A DNA stretch of 64,000 nt from Strigops habroptila. Lineage: Eukaryota; Chordata; Aves; Psittaciformes; Psittacidae. The first letter of the stretch is position 1. Each line of letters opens with the position of its first letter. The DNA lies in contig NC_044297.2 in assembly GCF_004027225.2 (NCBI RefSeq), forward strand, positions 4,980,047 to 5,044,046, in the 5' to 3' direction. The notes under the pieces are model-generated. The model was given only the letters and a program-made list of their open reading frames with translations, was not told where the DNA came from and made no database searches. Of the stretch, positions 56,714-64,000 are shown piece after piece. The position numbers and the translations under genes were made by a program.

Positions 56714-56737
56714 ATAATAATAAATAAATAAAATCCA
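56714..56737 (-). promoter_or_regulatory. PPP3CC: AU-rich element just after the PPP3CC stop
   Basis: On the minus strand overlapping ATTTATTTATT pentamers begin about 35 nt after the stop codon, in otherwise extremely GC-rich sequence. Such elements commonly control mRNA stability; the function here is inferred. Confidence 0.4.
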
Positions 56738-56772
56738 TCGCGGTTCGGCTCCTCGCGCGCCGGGCCCGGGCC

Positions 56773-59700
56773 CTACTGCCCCTTCCTCCCCGCGCCGTTC
56801 TTGTCCGCAGAGTTTGTGGAGGCGCCGAGGCTGGCGGGCCCGTCGGCGTGCTCGCGGCGCGGCGGCATGCGCTCGTTGATGCGGTCCAGCCCGCGCGCCT
56901 CCTCGAAGCTGCGGATCTTGTGCTGCGGCGAGAAGCCCCGGATGGCTGCGGGGAGAGGAGACACGGCCTGAGCCCCGCGCGGCCCCGCACGCACGGCACC
57001 GGGGCACCGGGACACGGAGCACGCGGCTGGGGACGGGAGCCGCCACGGGGAGCTGGAGGGGTTCTGGGGTCACCGGCTCGCGCAGTGCCACAGCGCGGCC
57101 GGGAAGCCGGGCTGAGGTGGGGCTGGAGCGCTCTGGGATGCTGAGGGTACCTCAGCGAGCGGGACTGCGCTAGCTCACAGCAGCAAAGCCCACGATCCAG
57201 ATCTTGGCAACTCACAGTCATGGAATGGTTGGACTTGGAAGGGTTTGTCCATGGTCACCTTTTGCAGAGGTGCCAGCCCTGTCCCACCAGGGAGCTGCTG
57301 AGACAGAGCCGCAGCCTGGGTTGGGTTGGAGGGAGCTTAAAGCTCCTCCAGCTCCACCCCCTGCAACAGGCAGGGACACCTTCCACTAGAGCAGGTTGCT
57401 CCAAGCCCCTGTGTCCAACCTGGCCTTGAACACTGCCAGGGATGGGGCAGCCACAGCTTCTCTGGGCACCCTGTTCTGCTCCCTGATGGTTTCCCTTTTA
57501 ACCCAGTTCAGCAGAACCTGCAGACCAGACACGTGCTCCGTGTCCCCAGGCAGTGACACCCCAGGGAACGCTCAAAGCTGAAAAACACAGCACTAAAGAG
57601 GCAAACCCAAACCAACACAACAGAGACACCACCACAAGGCTTCAGCTCCAACACAAACCACACACTGCAACACCAGGAGAGGGGAACAGCTAGTCCTGGG
57701 ATCACAAACGCTTCTTGCATGACCAGGAGGCTCACGGGCGGGCTCCCGAGGGATGGAAGCCCACCACGGGCAGGCAGGTCCCTGTTCATCACTATAAGGC
57801 TGAGGACATCACCCTTGCAGTGATGGTATGGACCAAACGCTGAACTTGGCATTACAGAAAGCAGGGCTTTGGGCCAAGCACTCTTACAATGACTTGGCTG
57901 GTTTACAAACAAACTTCCCCTGGTAATCAAAAGCTCTCTGCACTGATGTACGGCCCCATTCATCAGTAGTTGAACAGAGGTATCAAGGAGAAAACCTTCC
58001 CAACCTCATTTCTACAGGAACTACAGGGAGAAAACTGCTTCTCCGCACTGGGACCTCCTTGTCCCACCTATGGCCAAGGCAAGGACCACACCAGAGCCGT
58101 GCGATCCCCTGTTTCCTAGCTGATTTTGCCCAAGTGTGCTGGCAGCCTTCACCACATCCCGTCACCACGGGATGAACTCGGCCATGAGGCATCTGGGATC
58201 AGATCTGCAGGACCCCAACTCCAAAGTCTTGAGACCCCAGAGCTCCGAGTGCTCTCGGAATTGAGGTACTGCACTAAGCAATAGCCTCGGGAAGGCTGAA
58301 ATAGGCTGGAACCAACCCACTGTGTACGTTCTGCTTCCCAGCAGGGGCCCGTCCTCCCCCACTTCTGGTGATGCAAGAGTGAAAAAGCTTCCCTGAGGCT
58401 GAGAAACCTCTTTAACATGAGCACAGGCACACACAGAGATGATCTGAGCCTCTCGGCGGGTTCTAGCCATACCTTCCCGTGCCTCTACCGCTTCTACTGT
58501 GGCTGCAAGACAGAAGAACAGTGGCATGCAAAAATGAAGACAGAAAACACAAGTGAGAGTGAGTGATCTCCCCGGTGACGCAGAGCCCCCAGCCCCCCAG
58601 CCCCGGGGGACACGACCACAACCAAACCCGACCGGCAAGAGGGGGGCAGAAAGGTGACAGGAGCTGGAGAGGAAGGCGGAAAGGGGGCTCCCTCAGGTGA
58701 GCAGCGGCACAGGGGAGTCTCCTTCCCTCGCTGCACTTCTCACACAGAGAAATCCAATGGAGAGGAACAGGGAAGCAGAGAGATGGATTTCGGCTGCATG
58801 CACCGGAGGGCTCGGGGGAGCGGGTATCCCATGGGAAGGACAGTGGGTCTCCACTTGCATTTACAGCCCCCCTGCTCCCACTCCGGCGGCTTTAGGGCGC
58901 CCTGGCCGCCTTCACAAGGTAAATTAGAATCACGGAACCCTGGAACGGTTTGGGTTGAAGGGACCTTAAAGCTCCTCCAGCTCCAACCCCTGCCACGGGC
59001 AGGGACACCTTCCACTGGAGCAGGTTGCTCCAAGCCTCTGTGTCCAACCTGGCCTTGAACACTGCCAGGGATGGGGCAGCCACAGCTTCTCTGGGCACCC
59101 TGTGCCAGCGCCTCAGCACCCTCACAGGGAAGAGCTTCTGCCTCAGAGCTCATCTCAGTCTCCCCTCTGGCAGGTTAAAGCCATTCCCCTTGTCCTGTCC
59201 CTACAGGCCCTTGCCCAAAGCCATTCCTTTAGGCACTGGAAGGCTGTGTGGGATTCTCCCCTATCACGTGGCAACCAGCTCAGAGCAAAGCCCCAACCAC
59301 CAGAGCCACGCAGGGGAAGTGACCCTGAGGGACAGATGACATTGTGGAGCAGTGGGGAAGCGAGGGGCAGCCTGTTCTGTGGGGAGGGCAGGGAGCAGCA
59401 CATGCTCTGCTCCCCCTGCCTGGGGTTAGAACAGAAAGAGATGGGCTGAGGCTTCAAGTCCCATCTGGCTTCAGCTCCACCTCCTAAAAGTGTTACCAAG
59501 CAACAAGGCACATAAAGCTGAGCAACACCCCCTTCCTAAGCCTGCTGCAGCACCCGCCAAGTTCTGGTAGTCCCTGCCTCAACATCTGGGAGGGGAGGAG
59601 GTCCTTCCTGAGAGCAGATCCCCCACCTTCAGCCTCCAAACGCCACAGAGCTTTACTCTGGACACAATACAAAGACCACACTGTCCTCGAGAGGCGGCGC

Positions 59701-62700
59701 AGGAAGGATGCAGCTGTGGCTGAACATCTTTGCTCCAGATTCGGTGGCTCCGTTCAGCCACTTCTGCTAAGCTGTGCTGGGGAAGGCTGGCAGGAGGCTC
59801 GGCGAGACAAGGGGCCCTGCCTCTGCTACCTGCAGCCCCGGCCCTCCTCTCGCAGGGTGCAGAGGGGCCCTAGGAGTGGGGCAGCCCCCTTCTCCTCCCC
59901 ACCACACAGACAGGGTCCCATGCTGACGGAGCACCCATATGTGTGCTGGGAGCAGGAGGGGATGCAGGGAGGAGCCACGATGGGGCAGAAGCATGAGAAA
60001 GGAGGGCAGAAGCACGAGAAGGGAGGGCAGAAGCACGAGAAGGGAGGGCAGAAGCACGAGAAGGGAGGGCAGAAGCACGAGAAGGGAGGGCAGAAGCACG
60101 AGAAGGGAGGGCAGAAGCACGAGAAGGGAGGGCAGAAGCACGAGAAGGGAGGGCAGAAGCACGAGAAGGGAGGGCAGAAGCACGAGAAGGGAGGGCAGAA
60201 GCACGAGAAGGGAGGGCAGAAGCATGAGAAGGGAGGGCAGAAGCACGAGAAGGGAGGGCAGAAGCACGAGAAGGGAGGGCAGAAGCACGAGAAGGGAGGG
60301 CAGAAGCAGCGTGGCAGGGGGAGGAAGGCAGCAGCAGAACTCCAGCTTGTCTGTCCTGTCCTGGGGACATGCACGGGGGGGGAGATGCATAAATCTGCTT
60401 CTTCACTGCGGGAGCCCCTCGGAGGAACCCGGCGAAGGGGCAGGGGAGCATCGCAGCACGACCTGCTCCCTGTGCTGACAGGGCAGAGCTGCACTCGGGC
60501 TCTGCTCCCACCCCTGCGGCACAACCGGGGTGACACAAACCACTGTGGTGGCTGTAAAAAAGGAGGAAACCCCCCCCCCCAATTCCTCCTGCTCTGCGGG
60601 CAGAGCGAGCCGGGAGCTTGGGGGCGATGCAGCACCTTCCCCAGCACAGGAGCAGGCACCAGCACTGCCACGTTTCTCACTTGTGAACTATTCACTGCAG
60701 GCAAAGGCAGCCCCGGAACAAGCCCTCTCCTGAGCCTGCAGATGTGGTGCTGCCAGAGGAGGGGAAGCAGGCTGGTGAGACGCCAGCATCCAAAGGCTGG
60801 CGGCAGGAAAGGATTAAAACACCCGATTCCAGGATTCCCCCTAGGGACACGTGTTGGGATAACTCATTCCCTGACCAGCAGCCAATCTCCTGCCCTGCGA
60901 GCTTCAGGCACGCAGCTCGTAGCTCAGTCCTGCCCTCAGCACCCCAACAGGACAGAGCAGTTGGCTGCTGAGGGAAGGGAGCAAGGATTTGCCAGCAAGC
61001 ACAGAAAGGAAACCTCTAAAGCCAGATCAAACCCAGGCGGCTGAGAGAAATCTGAAACCTAAAGGCCTGGGAGAACCTCCTTCCTTCCTTCCTTCCTTCT
61101 TTCCTTCCACCAGATCTAAGCTTCCCCCTTCATGGTTTCACAGGGTCAAAACTGGCGGGGTTTTGCTGGATGAAAACCACCATGCAGGGGTGGTTACTGG
61201 GATGTTCACAGATGGGCTATCGCACAGCAGCAGAGAGGTGAAGCAGAGGATGCTCACCAGGCAGCACAGCAGGGAAAGAAATCAGAAAGCTTCTTGCAGA
61301 GACATGTGCCAAAGCAATACACACGCTTTAGGCAGGGTGCTGTTTGTTGTCTCTTTCCCTCGAGGGTACATGGGGACACCTTGGAAGGCTCTCCACACCC
61401 CCACCTACGTTCTGCTATTTCCTGCTTCTGAATCCTTCCTCCCCGTGGGCCTGAACCATCTCACTTGTCCCCTGGAGGATGTCTGAGACCTGACTGAATG
61501 GTTCTGGGGGCAGCTGAGGGCCAGCACCGGGGCGCAGAGGGGAGGGTGGTTCACACTCACCGGTCTGGAGGGTCTGCCTCCCCCCTGAGAGCACCCCCAG
61601 GGGCAGTGTCCCTGTGGGAGTCAGGCCCTTGAGGGTCAGCACGCTCTCGCTCTCCTCCCTGCAAGTAAGAGGCAATACAAGCAGTTAGATTAACACAGAG
61701 CCCACCTGGGTCCATGCACGACTGTTGGTGCTGAGCAGCATGGGAGGTGGAGTCTGCCCTGTGCTGACCATGGGCAGCGTGTGTCTGAGCCGCTGGGCAC
61801 CAAGCACAACCCTGGCCTCACACACACGGGGCCTCTGCTCACTCATCATCATCACCTTGTAGCTGTGATGCCTCAGAGCTACAGCACAGCAAATGCATCC
61901 TGGAAGGGTTAAATGCACCTCATTAGCATGGACTGGGGTGGGTTGGAAGGGACCTGAAAGCTCCTCCAGTGCCAACCCGTTGCCTCTGAGGCAAGAGGCT
62001 CAGGAGGTTTGTCCCCAGCAGGACTCTGCCTGCCTGGTGCACCCCAACCAACATCCCCTGTCACCCAGACGAACCTCAGACCTCAAATGACAAGCTGCCT
62101 CCTTACCGAAGAACCGAGAAGACACGTGCCATCTTCCCAATGGCTCTGATCTTGTTCCTGATGATCTCCTTACGGACCGTTGTCCCACCTTAGGGAGAGA
62201 AAAGAAACAAACCCCAGCATGTCTAAGGGTGTCCTGCTTTCCAGGCACAGGTCACGTCAAGATGAAGCACCTGCCTGCCTCCAGGAAAAGACTCATGGTT
62301 TACAGATTCACAGCTGCACTCTGGAGAGAAGAGTGCTGAGAGGATGGCGGTGAGAAGGGCAACACCAACAAGATGACACACGGACTCAAAGGTCTTAAAC
62401 GAGAGTAGAACCACCATGGGGAACGCATCGGGGAGGTCTGGTTCGAAGCTCACCAGCTTGCTCACACTACACAGGATGGAACACGCATGACTCAGGCATG
62501 TGGACACGGCTTTGCCAGGCAGAACACGGACGAGTCTGAGCGCTGATGAACGCGGGGCTGCGCTTGCCGCGGGGAGCAGGGGTGCAAGCAGCAGCTCGGG
62601 CATCCAGGGCGCGCAGGGAGGGCTGCTGGCCGCAGCCTGTCAGCGCCGCGATGAGGGAGGTGTGAACCCCCCTGCCCGCCCTACGCACCGCACCGGAGAG

Positions 62701-63875
62701 CAGCAGCATGGAGGGTAACTGAAAACACAGGATTCGGAGTGAAAAAGAGGTAAACAAATACATCTCCTCTCAGCTGAGATTCCTCACATGGCCCAAGTAC
62801 ACAGGAGGACAGGACAAGCCAGACTGGAGGCCTCACATGCACCGATGGCTCAGCCATGCACTAAGTGGCTGCATTCAGAAGTCAGATAGAAACGTGACCC
62901 CGTTTCTCGAGTTCCTGGAGGAACGCAGAAGGGTTAAAACACATGGCACTCATGTTAAAACTGAAAGGGGATGAAGAGGCTGCCCAACTAGTCAGCTATT
63001 CCAATCCACTCCAAGGAATCTGGTGGCACAGGCAGTGAAAATTAAGCCGGTAGCAAATTCTAGCTGGGTACCTTTCTGATAGCTTGAAATGTAGTGATCT
63101 TCAGGGAGAGGAGACACCAAGAAACAAGTAGATGAAGACAGAGATAGAAGAAACAAATTTAATTTTCATGGGAGGGAGAAAGGAAACAAAAACCAAACCA
63201 AAACCAAACATGAAATGCAATGGGAGAAGCGGGTTAAAGGCTCGACCTGTGGAGCGGGCGCATGCTCAGGGCCCCGCTCCTCGCTGCATGCCCCACGCCT
63301 GTGCCTGAGCTGCCTCCGGGCCACCACCTCCTCTCCTCAGGTCATCCCCCCGCTAGAGAAGCTTCAGCTCAACAACTGCTCTGTCCCTTTTCATGCAGAG
63401 CTTAAAACCAGGCCCCAAAACCACGTTCTGCTTTTTATAGGGGGTGACATGAGAAGCCACTTTGCAGAGGAGTTCACTGCAACAGATGAGAAGATCAGGG
63501 AGATATTTTGGTGCAGAAAATTTGGGATTGGGAGGAAAAAACAAGCCCTTGGGAAGCAGGAACCATTCTCAGAGGAGCTGCAAGAAGCGTCTGTCGCAGT
63601 GAATATAATTTCATCTCTCTGGGACTGAATAGCAAAGGAGGGAAAAAATAGAAGTGTTTCCTACCCAAAACCACAGCAGGGCTGGCCAAGAAGGAGCTGG
63701 AGAGCCTGGCCGGGCACCCAGCTCTGAACCGAGTGAGCAGCATCACACACCTTCACCCCCCCGCCCGGCACCAGCTCCGTGTGAGAGCGGTTTTTACCTT
63801 CCAATGTCTCGTCACCGTCTGAAATCAGCTCGTCATCGGAGCAGATGTTGAGGATGTTAACCAGCATTTCTGTGA
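56773..63875 (-). CDS. PPP3CC: PPP3CC, calcineurin A gamma catalytic subunit, C-terminal exons (partial)
   Basis: Five last coding exons: 63875-63798, 62188-62107, 61658-61561, 58502-58473, 56945-56773 (stop TAG), in phase throughout. They encode [17 protein letters not shown] (end of the calcineurin B-binding helix), then [20 protein letters not shown] (calmodulin-binding segment), [29 protein letters not shown] (the 30-nt exon), [20 protein letters not shown] and RINERMPPR (autoinhibitory segment), then a tail ending KNGAGRKGQ. Known: calcineurin A is a Ca2+/calmodulin-activated Ser/Thr phosphatase of NFAT and other targets. The gamma paralogue is assigned from synteny beside SORBS3 and from the EEARGLD and [12 protein letters not shown] wording. 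The catalytic domain lies beyond the right edge. Confidence 0.92.
57213..57473 (-). mobile_element. CR1: CR1 LINE fragments, composite
   Basis: Two tail-type blocks (ACAGTCATGGAATGG at 57213 and GGTTGGGTTGGAGGGAGC near 57319) separated by about 70 bp of other sequence, then the usual 3' coding-end sequence. Confidence 0.8.
58926..59241 (-). mobile_element. CR1: CR1 LINE fragment
   Basis: GAATCACGGAACCCTGGAAC through CTTTAGGCACTGG, with a small internal deletion near its far end, in a PPP3CC intron. Confidence 0.9.
59983..60310. repeat. Minisatellite, 21 bp x about 15.5
   Basis: Highly homogeneous unit GGGCAGAAGCACGAGAAGG (19 of 21 bp shown), with two CATGAG variants. It lies in a PPP3CC intron and, at 21 bp, keeps several frames open on both strands. 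Confidence 0.97.
61077..61108. repeat. (TTCC)n microsatellite
   Basis: About seven TTCC units with one TTTC. Confidence 0.9.
61931..61990 (-). mobile_element. CR1: CR1 LINE 3' remnant
   Basis: About 60 bp of the GGTTGGAAGGGACC block. Confidence 0.7.
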
Positions 63876-64000
63876 CTGCAAGAACACACACAGGGAGGTT
63901 AGAGGGGCCCGGAGCAGCAGCAGAGGTACTCGAGAGGATGAGCTGGACCAGCAAGTGATATCAAGGTCATTTACACTCTGGAAGTGGGAGCCCAGAGACA

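Larger units (their letters stand above)
53360..56772 (-). other. PPP3CC: PPP3CC 3' untranslated region and downstream sequence
   Basis: No coding exon between the stop codon and the SORBS3 side. AT-rich patches with ATTTA pentamers on the minus strand lie at 56714-56737, 56585-56612 and 53465-53600, typical of AU-rich 3'UTR elements. The long plus- and minus-strand frames here have no protein character. The exact 3' end is not fixed; a candidate ATTAAA is at 55289-55294. Confidence 0.45.
56946..64000 (-). other. PPP3CC: PPP3CC introns within the window
   Basis: Introns between the five exons plus the start of the next upstream intron. Contents: CR1 copies at 57213, 58926 and 61931, the 21-bp minisatellite at 59983, a TTCC microsatellite at 61077, and an A-rich patch at 63140-63210. 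No additional gene seen. Confidence 0.6.

Noticed and set aside
59983-60310. CRISPR-like regular array
   Set aside because: The repeats abut without spacers and the context is a vertebrate intron; it is a minisatellite.
59716-61044. 442-residue plus-strand ORF and long minus-strand ORFs (292, 222, 207 aa)
   Set aside because: Created by the 21-bp minisatellite; the flanks have no protein character and the region is a PPP3CC intron.
1-64000. Endogenous retrovirus, LTR element, DNA transposon, tRNA or rRNA gene
   Set aside because: No LTR pairs, gag/pol/env-like frames, terminal inverted repeats or tRNA-like folds were recognised; the only interspersed family clearly seen is CR1.

Overview
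This window is vertebrate nuclear DNA, almost certainly avian. About 22 truncated copies of the CR1 LINE are present, several still carrying the bird-type 3' tail built on ATTCTATG-like octamers. The right half is compact, GC-rich and dense in CpG islands, as on bird microchromosomes. The gene order matches the human 8p21.3 block (PPP3CC-SORBS3-PDLIM2-C8orf58-BIN3). No bacterial, plasmid, CRISPR or viral gene content was seen, and no retroviral or LTR element was recognised.

Layout. (1) 1-30.9 kb, + strand: BIN3, a BAR-domain protein. Eight of nine coding exons are present (exon 1 lies to the left), separated by large CR1-bearing introns. (2) 31.5-34.8 kb, - strand: a small multi-exon gene I do not recognise. 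It is convergent with BIN3 and sits where human CCAR2 would be expected. Its candidate promoter is a CpG island with three perfect TGACGTCA sites at exact 23-bp spacing. (3) 35.0-37.9 kb, -: a C8orf58 orthologue with two in-phase alternative first exons, one from a CpG island and one with its own TATA box. (4) 38.8-44.6 kb, -: PDLIM2 (PDZ + LIM), complete. (5) 45.0-52.2 kb, -: SORBS3/vinexin (SoHo + three SH3), complete at 19 coding exons and 649 codons. (6) About 53.4-64 kb, -: the C-terminal five coding exons and 3'UTR of PPP3CC, the calcineurin A gamma catalytic subunit, continuing off the right edge.

The four minus-strand genes lie head to tail with gaps of about 0.4-1.2 kb. PDLIM2 and SORBS3 products are both actin/adhesion adaptors, BIN3 is a membrane-bending, actin-linked BAR protein, and PPP3CC encodes a Ca2+/calmodulin phosphatase. 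Their adjacency reflects old synteny and not a pathway cluster.

All exon coordinates were derived by reading GT-AG sites and checking codon phase across each junction by hand. The most notable observations are the unrecognised gene with its CRE array, the alternative TATA-driven start of C8orf58, two SORBS3 introns made almost wholly of CR1 (one borrowing its 3' splice signal from the CR1 tail), and a 21-bp minisatellite in PPP3CC that creates spurious long ORFs on both strands.
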